Counted from the first letter of the stretch, positions 24,702-36,202 are shown. The stretch: DNA of 64,000 bases from Porogramme epimiltina (GCA_900155495.1 FTLJ01000223.1:18824-82823); one strand, 5' to 3'. Made by a program: numbers and translations. Notes: generated from the sequence alone by a model not told the origin.

Positions 24702-25490
24702 ATGCTATTTTCTTGGGGGCCTACGGCCATCATGGTGGTGCTCGCGTCGATGCAACTAGGTAAGAACGCATTCTAGATAGGGATGGCTCAGGAGAAAGCG
24801 AGACTCGCTCATCAAATTCGATCGAACAGGCCAAGCATCCGTGCACCTACATCGTGCTGTTCATGGGACGCGTGATCTTTACTTGAACTTCGAACCCAAC
24901 GACCTTCCTTCCTCGGTGAGTCTCTTCTAAGCCTTTACACGCCAAGATTAGACCCTGATTTCACTGTTTCAGTGCAAGGACGACTGTCTTCCAATCACCG
25001 GAACTCTTGCAGTATGCCTTTGCCGTCCCTATTGGGCCTCATACACAAGCTGACTGAGAGGCCTCAGTGCGACATCCACAACATAGAGTGCATGTGCGAA
25101 CATGTATCTACCTTCACAGATACCACTAAAGCGAAGTGTCTCGATTGTGCGCGGCAAGGAAACATTGAGGCCGCCGTCCAAGCGTCGATATCAGGTGCGT
25201 TTTCTGCGACTCGGTCTAGCATCATAGCCCCGCGTTGATGACATTTCGACTCGCATTCTATCGTCCTCCTCCTGCGGTGTGTAGAACATGAGAGCGCATG
25301 CGCTGCAGAGGCGAGCAGGAGCGCGAGTGTCAGTTCTATAAGTGCTACGAGCACTGCACACACTGCTAGTACCGCTCAAACGGCGGGCACCACTACAACG
25401 ACTGGCCAGAACAGTGCACCAGGTTCGGTACTGCCGGTTGTTTTATTTGGCGGACCTCTAGCAGCCGTGCTGGTCCTGGCCGGCATCTAA
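24702..25490 (+). CDS. Small secreted eight-cysteine protein with GPI-anchor-like tail (CFEM-like 1)
   Basis: Five exons (24702-24759, 24830-24915, 24973-25011, 25068-25194, 25285-25490) give 171 aa. A signal peptide (MLFSWGPTAIMVVLASMQL) is followed by a cysteine core with spacing C-x3-C-x7-C-x6-C-x1-C-x11-C-x2-C and a last Cys before a Ser/Thr/Ala-rich stalk. A hydrophobic C-terminus (VLPVVLFGGPLAAVLVLAGI) fits a GPI attachment signal. The CMC and CLDC pairs resemble the fungal CFEM domain, which binds haem or acts at the cell surface in some species; here the match is by spacing only. Every exon junction keeps frame, and the 39-nt third exon begins and ends beside cysteine codons exactly as in the paralogue at 26552. 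Predicted cell wall or plasma membrane protein. Confidence 0.75.
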
Positions 25491-26551
25491 GTACTAGATC
25501 ACATTTGTTCATCATACGGATAAACACGCGGTTGGCCAGCTGAACTATGAGTGGCAGAGGACATTGTGGGGGAAATCGACAGCGCCTTTGACGTGGTGTC
25601 TTCGAGTCCATGAGTGGGGCACCAAGCTATCGTTAGCACCGCCCAGACACCCTCGCGAGTCGCGGCTATACGAAGGTGTTGAATAGAGTGGCTAGCTATG
25701 TGGATCACCAGATCGGCACGGCCTCAAGCAGCCAGCGTGCCTGGAACGCCAGCTGATCCTCGGCCCGGCCCGGCGCGAGAAATGTCTTGGCACCTGATTT
25801 TGACCATTTCCGCCTGGGCCAGTTCAACCTCGCCTCCCCCCGCCTCCGGCCTTCTGTTGCCGGTGTTGAGGTTCCTTCGTGGCTTCACTGGTGGCTGAAG
25901 AGGTACGGATAGGATAATGCATTCACACCTGTTCGTACGTATTCGCGTGCTGACTTGTCCTTTCTTCTGACGTTTAGACACGAATGGCCCTACCCTTGTT
26001 CCGAGGACCTCGGGATGTGCATCCTCGGTGGTGACTCGAGCAGCATCTAGCAGCAGGTGCTCATATATTTCGGCTCCGGGCGCTGTTCCGCCCAACGCCG
26101 GGAGTGCCAAGACACATCCGCGTGTGCCCCTCGACCCCGGAGCGCTGAGGGGATGGTGGCAATGTTGCGCTAGTGGAATGCACGATCATTGATAGCCTCG
26201 ATACCCTGACTTTATGATGGAAACCGGCGGTAGCGGTAGCGGTGCGTTTCTTCGTCCTTTGGTGCCTCTCCGCACAGGAAACGTGCCGTCGTAATTACAG
26301 CCGGTGCGGACGCCAAGAAGAACGGATTGGCACTACCGGAACATCTCTCGCCAGGGGTCCTCGGTGTACATCGATGTCACTACTCAACACGAATGATGGT
26401 GTCAAATTTGACTCGTCACTCAGCCAAAGCACTACCCAAAAGAGGCGGTATAAAACGCGATCGAGAGGACGTAGTCCGATAAGGTCCTAATCCCCCTGGA
26501 TTTCCTTTTTTCTTCTTCCCCTCCCACTTAGCACTCCTTCTCTTTCCCATC
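25491..26551. other. Intergenic spacer between the two CFEM-like genes
   Basis: About 1 kb. Short frames only. A TATA-like element at 26449-26455 precedes the second gene. No decayed third copy was recognised here. Confidence 0.4.
26449..26455 (+). promoter_or_regulatory. Candidate TATA box of CFEM-like gene 2
   Basis: TATAAAA about 100 bp before ATG 26552, followed by a pyrimidine-rich leader (26490-26550) that is common before highly expressed fungal start codons. Confidence 0.55.
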
Positions 26552-27319
26552 ATGTACGCCCTCGCCGTTGTTTCTCTTGCTCTTGCCGCAGGCCATGGTA
26601 CGTTGTTCCTAGTATCGCGGCCGCTATAGCCAGTCGGCCGACGCAGGCCCGTTTATTCCAGTTGCTGCTACCGCCGCCCCTCGTTCCTTGCTCCCCCACA
26701 TCTTCGCCACGACGGGCTCCGTCGCAGGCTATGATCCCTCTGATATTCCTGCAGAGGTATGTGTACCTGACCCCAGTTATGTCCGTCGGTCCAGACATAT
26801 TCACCTTTACGCCGCCAGTGCACCTCCGACTGCAAGGGTCTCACCGATGCGTTGAATGTCAGTCGCCTCCTCGTTCTAGACTCCACGCTCTCTAACGATA
26901 GTTTCCCCGTAGTGCGACACCTCAGACCTCAGCTGCCTCTGCAATGAGACCGTCAACAAGGGCATGTTGACGTGCTTAGAGTGCGCCATTCGCACGGCCA
27001 ACACCACAATTCCCCAGTCTCTCATCGACGAGGCCCAGAGCTCTCTGGCAGGTGCGTCGTCCCAGCCACCTCCCGCCCGGCTACGCGCTAGGCTAACAAG
27101 TCCGCTCTATGGTGCTACATACACACAGCCTACGAAGACGAGTGCAAGCAGCAGACGGGCACCGCGCTCGCGTCGTACACGGTCTCTGCTGACGGCACTG
27201 TGAGCACATCGGGCGCGGACACGACGGCGACTAAGGGGAACGGCGCAGCAGTTGTTTCGGTGTCTACTATGGCAGTGGGCGGTATCATTGGTGCCGGAAT
27301 GGTCTTCATGGCGCTATAG
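26552..27319 (+). CDS. Small secreted eight-cysteine protein with GPI-anchor-like tail (CFEM-like 2)
   Basis: Five exons (26552-26597, 26647-26756, 26819-26857, 26913-27051, 27129-27319) give 174 aa. It opens with a signal peptide (MYALAVVSLALAAG). The cysteine core is C-x3-C-x8-C-x6-C-x1-C-x9-C-x2-C-x23-C, including CDTSDLSCLC and CLECA. A Thr/Ser/Gly-rich stalk and a hydrophobic end (GGIIGAGMVFMAL) fit GPI anchoring. Exon number, phases and the 39-nt third exon match the gene at 24702, so the two are tandem duplicates that have diverged strongly in sequence. The spacing is compatible with a CFEM domain, but assignment needs a profile search. Its 3' flank is partly duplicated near 32.5 kb. 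Confidence 0.75.
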
Positions 27320-27480
27320 ACGATGACATCGATATCTCTCCGGCGTTGCCGTACATCATGACTCTTTATACCTTTGTTGGGATCGGGTTTTGGATATTAT
27401 ATACGTACGATTCTCCTTAAGTTGCCAATTACTAGTGTTCCCACATCGCATGCGGTTTGATGGAAGCATCGAACCTTCAA
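27317..27480 (+). repeat. Dispersed repeat, copy 1 (3' flank of CFEM-like 2)
   Basis: Begins at the stop codon of CFEM-like 2 and closely matches 32531-32700 in direct orientation. Shared stretches include GGGATCGGGTTTTGGATATT and ATTATATACGTACGATT, with small indels. It reads as 3' UTR here. Confidence 0.85.
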
Positions 27481-27655
27481 CACTGCGGTAGCCCAACGGG
27501 AAGGAAATCGTACACACCGGGGCCCCCGACACGCCCTACACGTGGGATCTGGCAGTGGATGTAAATGTATTATGTTGCTTAGACAGAGATACTCAATGAC
27601 CGTCCTACATGGCCATACATTCTGCTTCATATAACTCTCACCTTAGAAGTCTGCT
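27481..27655. other. Short intergenic gap
   Basis: Separates the plus-strand CFEM-like gene from the minus-strand gene ending at 27656; the two are convergent. Nothing else seen. Confidence 0.4.
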
Positions 27656-28471
27656 TTATGCTAATAACTCCTCACCGCCTTGGCCGCCTCCTCTTCTACC
27701 CGGGAAAAACCTACCCATCCCTCCCAAGTAATACGTGCACAGCGTCCGCGTATACATGAACAGCCCGTCCGCAGCCGCACGCCCGCCGTGCCGGGACGGG
27801 TCGCGGCCCCACACGCCGTCCCACGGCGAGGACGAGGCGAACGCCGCGCCCGGCGCGAGCAGCCCGAACGTAAATATCACCCCGTCCGTGACGCACACGC
27901 GCACCTCCCTCACCCTGCGCACGGACACCAAATGTGAGCTCTACGGTAGGCGGGTGGGCCATGCGAGAGAGGACGTGGGCGCACCCGGTGCGCGCGATGA
28001 GCGCGCGGGCGGCGGCGAGCGCAGGGTGGCGGTAGGACCCGTCGCCGAATGCGAGGTAGATTATCGTGCGGGTCGTGGGGAACACCAAGAGCGGCACAAT
28101 GGACAACGGGTGCGCGGCGAGCGCGTACAGCACCTGCCGGTGCGGCCCGAGGAGCTTCTCTACACACAAGACTGTGAATACGTATATGGCCGGGGGGAGG
28201 CGACGATGTAGCGATGGGGACGTCGGGACGCACCTTTCAGCTCTGGGGTGCGGTCGTGGAAGAACACGGCGTACGGGACGCGCGCGGCGATGGGGACGTC
28301 GGGTTCGCTATCGAGACGCGGGACGAGCATGGGGTCGTCGTCGGTGGAGATGCACAAGCTCGGAACGAGAGTCGTGTCCTTGGACGGGTGCTCGGCACGC
28401 ACGCGGGCGATGGCCGCCATGAGGCACTCCTCAACCACCTCAGGGACGCGCCGAGGTGTGTGCAAACAGTT
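27656..28471 (-). pseudogene. Unrecognised protein gene, 5' end missing, with apparent frame change
   Basis: Coding-like minus-strand sequence that I do not recognise. One exon (about 28471-28234) contains EECLMAAIARVRAEHPSKDT and VPRLDSEPDVPIAARVPYAV. A 62-nt GT...AG intron (28233-28172) joins it to VEKLLGPHRQVLYALAAHP and RTIIYLAFGDG. Near 27950-27920 the frame that then looks coding (VREVRVCVTDGVIFTFGLLA, ending at TAA 27656) is shifted relative to the upstream one, and no intron of normal size explains it. Either a real frameshift has broken the gene or the structure is unusual. No start codon or first exon could be placed. It is GC-rich compared with its surroundings. Confidence 0.4.
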
Positions 28472-29683
28472 AAGCCGGCCGAAGACGCACCCAAGGCCCA
28501 AGGGGCCAACGGCGCACCTCATATGGCACCTTGAAGTAGGCGTAAGCACACTCGGTGCGTCTGAAGACTCTGAACGTCTCCGGATCGTCACGGTACTACA
28601 TATTCTCGAAGGGCGTTAAGAAGCTCTTTATCAACTACCAACGGAGGGAATTGCGGATTGAAGCCACTTCTAGTGCGGACGCCTATGGCCTCCGAGAGAT
28701 CGTCTCTAGTGTATCCTAACGGCTCCTGCGGAAATGTCCACTGGCGTGCACGGCAAGGTTAGAAAAGCGTCCGGCGGAGTACATAGACAGCAATTGGAAG
28801 CCAACCCCCCTCTTTGACTGAAGGTATTCCGAATTGAATTGAAGATCGGACACCTGCTGAAGGTTACGCTGAGTGGGGCGAAGACGCATTTGTGAGCTCG
28901 ATGCTAGGGTCAGATCAGGAGGCCCGCCGCGGATACTCACATCGCCGTGCACAAAAACCTCCTCCACATCCACGTTCGCGTCGATCTGCAACGAACCCCC
29001 TGTTAGCGCGCGCACTAGATATCTCATCCCCTTGCGTGCCTCGAGCGAAACACGACGAGACAGAAAGGGAGACAGAATGAAAGCGACGTATGAGCGCAAG
29101 CACCAGCCCGACCGCCTCCCGCAGCCTCTCCCCCGGCTGAACGCAAAGACTCTGACCACGCCTTGCAAGTTCGCCCTGCGCCCGCACTAGAACAAACGCA
29201 CGGTTTGTATACATGACCCTGCCCCCCCCCCCAGCTACATGCCTTGCAGTAGGCAGGGGTGTGGCTCTAACGAAACACCCTGTGACAAAATACGCTCCCG
29301 GCGCCGCGGCGGATACAAGACCTCGACCCGAATGACAGCTCTGAGCGAAACGAAAGTTCGGAGGGGCAAACCTTCGCAATACGAGGGTAACCAGATTGTA
29401 CATAGGGGTAGGACAGGCGACACTAGAAGAGACACGGGGGTAGGCGGAAGCACGGTATTCACAGAAGTTCTGATGTGACGATTACATATAGGGAGCCTGA
29501 CACAAGAACGTGACCAACGACAAGGAAACGTGTGCATGGGTAAGGGAGAGCAATAATGCCGCGCTGGTTCCTCCAAAGTGAGCATTCCACAATAGACCGA
29601 GGTTCCAATCTCTTGACTCGCAAACACGCGCCGCTCCTACTAGAGCTCTTTGCAGACGACGCCTTGGAGGCTTCCGCCCTCAA
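28472..29683. other. Spacer, possible upstream exons of the unrecognised minus-strand gene
   Basis: A minus-strand stretch at 29050-28915 reads ARKGMRYLVRALTGG and, after a possible acceptor, DANVDVEEVFVHGD ending at a GTGAGT donor. It could be an exon of the gene at 27656-28471 or an unrelated relic. An 11-base C run lies at 29222-29232. No tRNA or repeat recognised. Confidence 0.3.
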
Positions 29684-31687
29684 TTAGTCGGAATCCCCAT
29701 ACAAATCGTACTTGATGCCATTGTAGTTGTGCACGGAGGTCGGAGAAGACTGTCCGCTTCGAGAGACTTTCTCGGAGGCATCCTTGATTGCAAGGCGGAT
29801 CGCCTCGGCCTGCAGATTCCTCGCCAGCTTCACCAGTACTTCATCGGAGATACCAAATGAAGGAGGGTCCCATGGAAATACGTGCCCGTGGCTACCAGGG
29901 AGATGCAGACTCTTTGGTGAACCTGCCAACCACAGTCGAGTGAGCTCAGCACTTCGACGTGAGCAATCACATACCGTGGACGTTGTCAAACATGTATTCT
30001 CTGAGCAAGTAGCACATGTAGCAGCACTTCTTGCTCACGCCGATAGCGCACGTTTCCATCTGCGAAGGCCAAATAAATGATCCGAGCCGACCGGATATTA
30101 GCACCAACTTCTACTAGGCTTAGAATAACACCACGTACCTCACGCATATCTTGCACCCAGCCCGGTAAATCTTCAGAGTGCGTATCCACCGTCTTCAGTA
30201 GCGCCATAAGGCCTGCTTCAGCGTGGACTCGAAAAGGTAGCTTCGTCTCCCTATCCTCATCCCGGTCCCGAAGGTTCTTGATCCAGCGGCTCGCCTTCTC
30301 CATTATGTCAGGGGTTTTCGCGCACCGAGTCGAGATCTGATCTTGTAGATATTTGATTACGTCCTGACCATTCGTCTTAACATCCTCTTGAGCCACGAGG
30401 GAATGGTCTGAGAGCTGAACGAGAGAGATTTCGGGCGTATGAATAGCCTCACAACAAAAATTTGCAGCAGCTATTGCAGCTCTGACACACGCCGTAATTG
30501 TGCGGAGGTATCTCAGCACACGTGCACCAGAGTACTCTCCCGGTTCAGGGGACATATCTATAGAATGGCGATTAATAGCGATTCGGGCGTAAAACCTGGT
30601 TGAACGGCCTACCCAGCAACTCGTCAAACTCGGCCGCCATTTCGTCGGCGTCAACTTCTTCGGGGCCAGGCTGATTGTTAGGTTTCTTCGGAGGTAAACT
30701 TGTAGGCCCCCGCAGCTCTGCAGACAAGGTAAAGAAGAATATGCATGACGGCGAAGGGGACACATACTGGTGAAAAGTTCGGAAAGAGATATCGTCTCAC
30801 GAAAGACCCTTTGGACATCAGGGAGGCTCAGGATGTCATCGATCCATATAAGATGATTCATGAGTTCACCCAACGATTTCTCGTCGGTCTTATCGCATTT
30901 CTCTTTGGCGGTAGCGAGCAGGCTCCCGAGACAGTTGACCCAAAGGTGAACGGTGTTGGCATTCAATGGCGAGTGTCCATCTTCGACGGTGATTCCGAAT
31001 TGAGATATCTTCTTCACAGTGCGCGGGGGGAGTTCGATCTCGACTGTGGCGAACACATCCCCCTCCGCCCGTTTCCAATCAGCCATGGCCACCCAGGGTG
31101 GGACTTTCCAGTGTTTGGTGCCGAGGTAGAAGCGCTGACGTATCTTGTGACGACACTGGACGACAAGCCAAAAGATGAGGGGAGTAATATTTGTCGCTCT
31201 TTGATGATCCGAAATAAGGAGGTTCAAGATACCGGCGATATCGCATGCGTGTTGCTGGAACGGAGGAGGACGGCGTCCGTTGCTATTCAACCTAATAAGA
31301 TCGCAGGTGTGTGTATCATATTTTGGAGTTTCATACTACTGACTAGACTCACGCCGATGGTTTCCACAGACTCTCAAACGTCATATTACTGGGTTCCACC
31401 TCAGTGATTACGTATGCTGTCTCGAGGGTCGCATTTTGGTTAGAATTCGATGAGATAACAATCGTTGCCTTGATGCCTTCCGGTGTCATTTTGCCAGTGA
31501 CCGCGGGCACGTTCGAGCGAGGGATGCCGGTATTGAGCATAGTGGCAAGGTGGAGACAGAGGGATAGTTCGCTATTTTGTTTCTCGGTTGCATCGCGAGA
31601 CTGATGCCCAGCTACGGTGAACGCATGAAGGAAGTAGGAGAGACAGCGGATGGTTGAGATAGCTTCTTCCCGATTCATACAATCCAT
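29684..31687 (-). CDS. OTT_1508-like nucleic-acid/nucleotide deaminase family protein
   Basis: Six exons (31687-31353, 31291-30768, 30717-30613, 30557-30139, 30059-29975, 29922-29684) joined in frame give 568 aa. The C-terminal third carries the deaminase-fold zinc site: FRVHAEAGLM (His-Ala-Glu) and, after an intron, GVSKKCCYMCYLL, the paired-cysteine motif. These are followed by LPGSHGHVFPW and FGISDEVLVKLA. That set is what I know from fungal OTT_1508-like deaminases (deaminase superfamily). The N-terminal 350 residues are helical-looking and unrecognised. All presumed catalytic residues (HAE and CxxC) are present, so it should be active, but the substrate is unknown. An acidic lysine-rich insert (KKPNNQPGPEEVDADE) sits on the short third exon. 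No signal peptide; likely intracellular. In related systems such domains act in immunity or conflict; here that is inference. Confidence 0.8.
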
Positions 31688-32530
31688 AGAAAGAGCAGAG
31701 CAAGGAGACTGTCTGCCGAGATGGAAGGAAACACGAGTGGTAAGGCGGGAGTCGAAGGCCTGTCGGATGATTCAGCCTGAGGAGCCCCACCGACAAGACC
31801 ACATGGGACGGGCGCCTATGAGTAGGCGATAACGAACCAACACGTGCTAGTTTATTCAAGCTCCGCTGTACACCCAGAAGATGACGTCACCTGAGTGACT
31901 GCCACTGGGGGTAAGAATTTGAGGACAATACGCATACTCAGCATATGTCATGCGGTAGTCAGAAACATGAAATATTGTACGCATTATGTATATACATGAT
32001 ATCGCACACGATATGTCCCTTATTCTGTTAAGCGGGAGGCTCAAATGCGGGCCCCAACCCCAACGCGTTACGCAAGCCTGTGTGCGCGGCCGGATCCAAC
32101 AAGCATCAGCACGCCCTCCGGTGCTTCAGCCACAACGGAGTTTGTTAAATAACCCATTAAAAGTGCTGGTCAGCGGTCTATTACTATTAGTCCGGGGTTT
32201 TTTCCGAATTCAGCTTTCGGAAAATCTCCCGTTTCTCCTTCCACTGTCATCTCTGGCCCCCTGAAAAATCATCAATGCTAACTATGGCTCCTGTGGTTCC
32301 ATGAATCCACTTTTTACCCTTAATCGTTGAGTGGCTGAGGAGCTACCATCGAAAAAGTGCGTGTACACCCTTTGATGGGCGTGATGGATCACGTGCCCAA
32401 TGTCACTTTACTAGATCCCCGTTTGCGCAAGCATTCTACACAAGCGGTATGTGGATATGTTGAAGAAAGTGTATGTTTACAGTGATTTGGCGACTTCCGA
32501 TTGTGTCGTGGTTGAGGTAGAGGAGGGGTT
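31688..32530. other. Intergenic spacer upstream of the deaminase gene
   Basis: Holds the deaminase promoter. A plus-strand stretch near 32095-32145 encodes Ser/Thr/Ala-rich peptide in one frame, and because a copy of a CFEM-like 3' flank follows at 32531, this may be a decayed third CFEM-like gene. I could not find its cysteine core. Confidence 0.3.
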
Positions 32531-32700
32531 AGACGATGACATCTCTCCGACGTTGCCGTACATGACTCTTTATACCCTTGTTGGGATCGGGTTTTGGATA
32601 TTATATACGTACGATTGTCCCTAAGAAGTTGTCAATTACTAGTGTTCCCACGTCACATGCAGTTTGAACGAAGCATGGAACCTTGAGTCATTCCGTATGC
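32531..32700 (+). repeat. Dispersed repeat, copy 2
   Basis: Direct-orientation near-copy of 27317-27480, beginning with the same TAGACGATGACATC and sharing GGGATCGGGTTTTGGATATT. The similarity stops near 32700. There is no recognisable CFEM-like coding exon just before it. Confidence 0.85.
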
Positions 32701-32864
32701 TGCATACAGCGCTCCACAATGGCAGCCTGCACCCAGGAGGCATTCGGCATACCGGAGGGATGTTCTTCACACATACAGCGACGAGGGCGCTCCACAGCAG
32801 TGCATATAATGATGGCCTGTACACCATGACGGCCAAAACACTGCCGAAAATCCACACCACAAGC

Positions 32865-34457
32865 CTACGATGATGAAGGATCCGCCCCCCGCGGCGCTGT
32901 GCCGTGTTGCGGCGCGGTCCCACCGCTCCTCGCAGGCGCAGGCGATACAGCCCTGCTGCTCCCCGCGCTCCCCCACCCACCAGCCGTGAGCGCACGCATG
33001 GACCCGTTCTGCATCTGCCCGAGCCCGCGCTCCCACTGCGCCCACCCGCACTGCGCCTGAGCCTTCCCCCGCTCCATCTGCTCGCCGACGTACTTCTCGA
33101 GGCCCTTGCGCTGGTCCGCCCACTCGCGCTTGACCGCCTCGGCCTGCGCGCCGGCGAGGCGCCCGAGCTCCTTCGTGCGCGCGCCGGCGTAGTCGCCGAG
33201 CGCGCTGAACATGGAGCGCTTCGCCGCGGGCGGGGGCGGGAGCGCGTCGGCGCCGCTGAGGCCGAGCGTGATGTGCCCGCGGCCGGCGCGCACGAGGCAG
33301 CGGTCGATGTCGTCGTCGGCGGTCGATGTGAGGGGCTTGTTCGCGAGCGCGACGGAGGTTGCGGAGAGGTGAGAGGGCGGCGCGCAGAGGAGGACGGATT
33401 GCCGGTCGGAGGCGCGAAGCGTGCGTGTGCGCGCGGCGAGTGCCGGGAGGAGGGTGACGGAGTTGCTGCATCGTGTGTGGAGGACGACGGGGCCGTCAAA
33501 ATTGGGGGGAAGGAGGAGGAGAACGTCGCCTGGGGAACGGGTATGAGCGCACGGAGATGTGGGTGGAATAGTGGGAGAGCATACCATTCGCATTGTCGAT
33601 GTGTAAGTCGGCGCTCCGACCTAAGTGTACCTCATGCTGTTATGTTATGAGCACGGCGACGAAGACGGCACATATGCGGCGTTGTACTAACCAGATCCGC
33701 TTGTATGCGCCCCTGCTCGCTCGAGATGTATATGTGTGCCGGTGTTCTTCGACGCAGAGGCTCGTGAGCGACGAGAGGGGGTGCGACGATGGAAAGGTCG
33801 ATGCTGATAGTGCGTTGCTGTGTCCTGAAAGCGGCATTGACGTCCAGTGGGAAGAAGCTCTTTCCCCAGACCTTCTCGCGTTTGCGGAGCACTTCTTGAG
33901 GCATCGGAAAAGGAGGCGATTCAAGTTGAGGGTCCACAAGATACGTCCCTGGAAGAGAGACGGGGTGAGCATAGGCGTAACACAGAGTTACAGAGGAGAT
34001 GACCTGAGATTTCGCTGTTCCGTTCATAGAATTCAGTGTGGTTGACTGCCTTTTGCTCTGACCGAGGTTCCGACCCTGAAGTGGAGTTGCAGGGTTGAGG
34101 TAAAAATGCGGATACGTCCTCCGAAGAGGATGCATAGGAGAACGGGGTATCACTAAGGGGTGTATCAAGTGAAGGGGAGTATGTAGCTTCGCGAACAAGC
34201 TGACGGCTTTCCTGCGGGGCTGGAGGAAGCTGGCGATCGACATGGGCGATCGGAGACGGCAGTATTGGCAGTGGATCCTGATGGGTGGTCTGATCGACTG
34301 CGAGTGCTGCTGGGGAAGGCATGGGATGTTGTGGTGCTCGAGGACGGTCTTGCACCGGGTCAACCAGAGAGTACGGCGGAGGAGGGGCGTCGTCTTCGGG
34401 GTCCTCCTTTATGCTTTGTTGGCCACGTTGGACGGCAGTGATAACAGAGAACAACAT
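32865..34457 (-). CDS. DUF7330-like protein (minus-strand paralogue)
   Basis: Four exons (34457-34004, 33948-33692, 33636-33585, 33529-32865) give 475 aa. The order matches the paralogue at 38705. A proline-rich N-terminus (APPPPYS) is followed by SGTYLVDPQLE, VLRKREKVWGKSFF, short beta-repeat units such as ISSEQGRIQADL and DNANGDVLLLLPPNFDGPVV, RARTLRASD-like TRTLRASDRQSVLLC, and a helical region rich in Lys/Glu/Gln (GLEKYVGEQMERGKAQAQ). The 52-nt third exon has the same length and phase as in the paralogue. The start is uncertain: the ATG at 34457 overlaps a perfect GTATGT donor-like sequence, and in the paralogue a small first exon precedes this point. The donor at 34003 (GTCATC) is weak. 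The C-terminus is about 60 residues longer than in the paralogue. Function unknown; no signal peptide. Confidence 0.65.
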
Positions 34458-36202
34458 ACCTTGACGGCGAGTACAGTGCTCGAGCTATCTTCTACTCTTG
34501 CGCTATTTCGTCAAGAAACGGAATGTTAACAATAGTTAGTTCACGCACCGTTCCAAGTCATGACTATACCCTGCCCTTCACCTGCCCTTGAGCTTGATTC
34601 CCCACTGCTCCCCGCTACGGGGGCATCCAGCAACTCTCCTGATGAGCCGGCGCGTTCGGGGGGGCCGCCTTTGGTCATGGATGGTGGTATCATTGTGAGG
34701 ATGGGGAGAATGGCCGACTCGGAGTGCGAACGTTGTATATATCAGGGATTCGAGCGCAGCTGTCGCCACGGACGGGAGTACCATTAGTGCGGGTTCTGAC
34801 TGATCGGTAACGGAAGTCAATACGTACCGAGACAACCTCGGACTAGTGCCCGTGAGCTGATCACCGAGCGGGAAGAATGTACCCCGGGTTCGGCGGTGTG
34901 TACAGATGGGATGGGGCGAGGAAGATGCGAGAAAGAGGGGATGTGTTGGTTTGGACAATCATGGCTAGCGGAGGAGGGCACTGCGGAAGAGAACAGCAAC
35001 CGTCGCACATGATGATGTACATGGAGCACTGTCAAAGCACAGTCCGCCTTGCATTCGCCTCAGGACGACCGGTGCACCACCCGGGCGAGATTTGATCGGC
35101 TATTGACATTTGTCAGCAGTTATGACTGATATCGATAAGTGGGGCCAGCGGCTTCAAACCGTCTAGGGTTTATATGCACCTTTTGTTTCAAGATAGTAAT
35201 ATGGGGACGACTTTGCATAAACAAGAAATGGTAGGAAGTGCATAAGTCTAATCATAAATTCTTGATGTCCAGAGCTTGTAAGCGCCGATCACATTTCGCT
35301 TCCAATTGACCATCCCGGGGTCCAGACTCCGTGTGGGAGGAAAACAGAAACTCCTGCAGAAACTCGGTACGCGGGTTCAGTACCATATCGACATGTAATG
35401 TTGACACATGTACCAATTCCAACAGCAGATCCTTCCGGGCCAAAGAGGTCATAAAGGCACCCCTTGGCTAAGATTCTCCAACACGCGCACCGCCGTTCCC
35501 GTCAGCTTCCTAGACCACAATGCACCGCTGTGACTCGCCGCTCGGGTGTTTTCACGAGCGTATCGCTGATTCCACTTCAAATATACTGTACTTACGCAAA
35601 ACCCGAGCTGTGCCGCGATCCTCAGTTGACTTCGCCACCCACATTCACCCACGTGGATCACTCCAGCAAGCTCCGGGCCCCAACTTCCATTCAACCTTGA
35701 CATCGGGGTCGAACGGATGTTACTGTAGGCTCCAGAAAGGAAAGTTGTGTGCAGGCACGCCGGGGCGCCGCATAGCACCTGGCTCACCTGGTTCGACTGC
35801 TTGCTCACTTACCGATTTTGTTGTATAGGCGCGTTGGGGATATGGTCTCCAACCTTGGCAGACATGGAAGTCTGACGTTATTTCCTCGAAGCCCATGCCC
35901 GTACGGTGCCTTGGAGATGCGGCGACATCTCTATTATCTGGACGGATGCTCCACTCAGGTTGACTCATGCCGGCCACGAAGAGAGGCGCGAAGTGAGTTC
36001 ATACCTGTGTTGTCCCACCTTGCCGCTCAGAGAAGTACTGTTCTGTCCCAACCTCATTCAGTGGTCCTTGTTTTCGTGAACCCGCCCGTGAAAGGGGCCC
36101 CGTCACATATGTGGAATATGAGTTGCTTGTCCTTCTCTGGAATCCACGAGCCAAGCCGCTTCCTAAGGTGCGGCGTCCTTCGTTTCTTTGAGGGGTGCGG
36201 GG
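34458..36202. other. Intergenic spacer, no supported gene
   Basis: About 1.7 kb with scattered short frames on both strands and no recognised family block. It may contain an unplaced first exon of the minus-strand DUF7330-like gene near 34.5 kb. Confidence 0.4.

Noticed and set aside
30060..30138. IIYLAFADG in the deaminase region resembling IIYLAFGDG of the unrecognised gene at 27.7-28.5 kb
   Set aside because: In the deaminase gene this string is translated intron sequence, since splicing at 30138/30060 restores GVSKKCCYMC; the likeness is most likely chance.
34690..34780. ADSECERCIYQGFERSCRHG, a cysteine cluster resembling a fungal zinc motif
   Set aside because: Isolated in a short frame with no surrounding domain, splice structure or paralogue.
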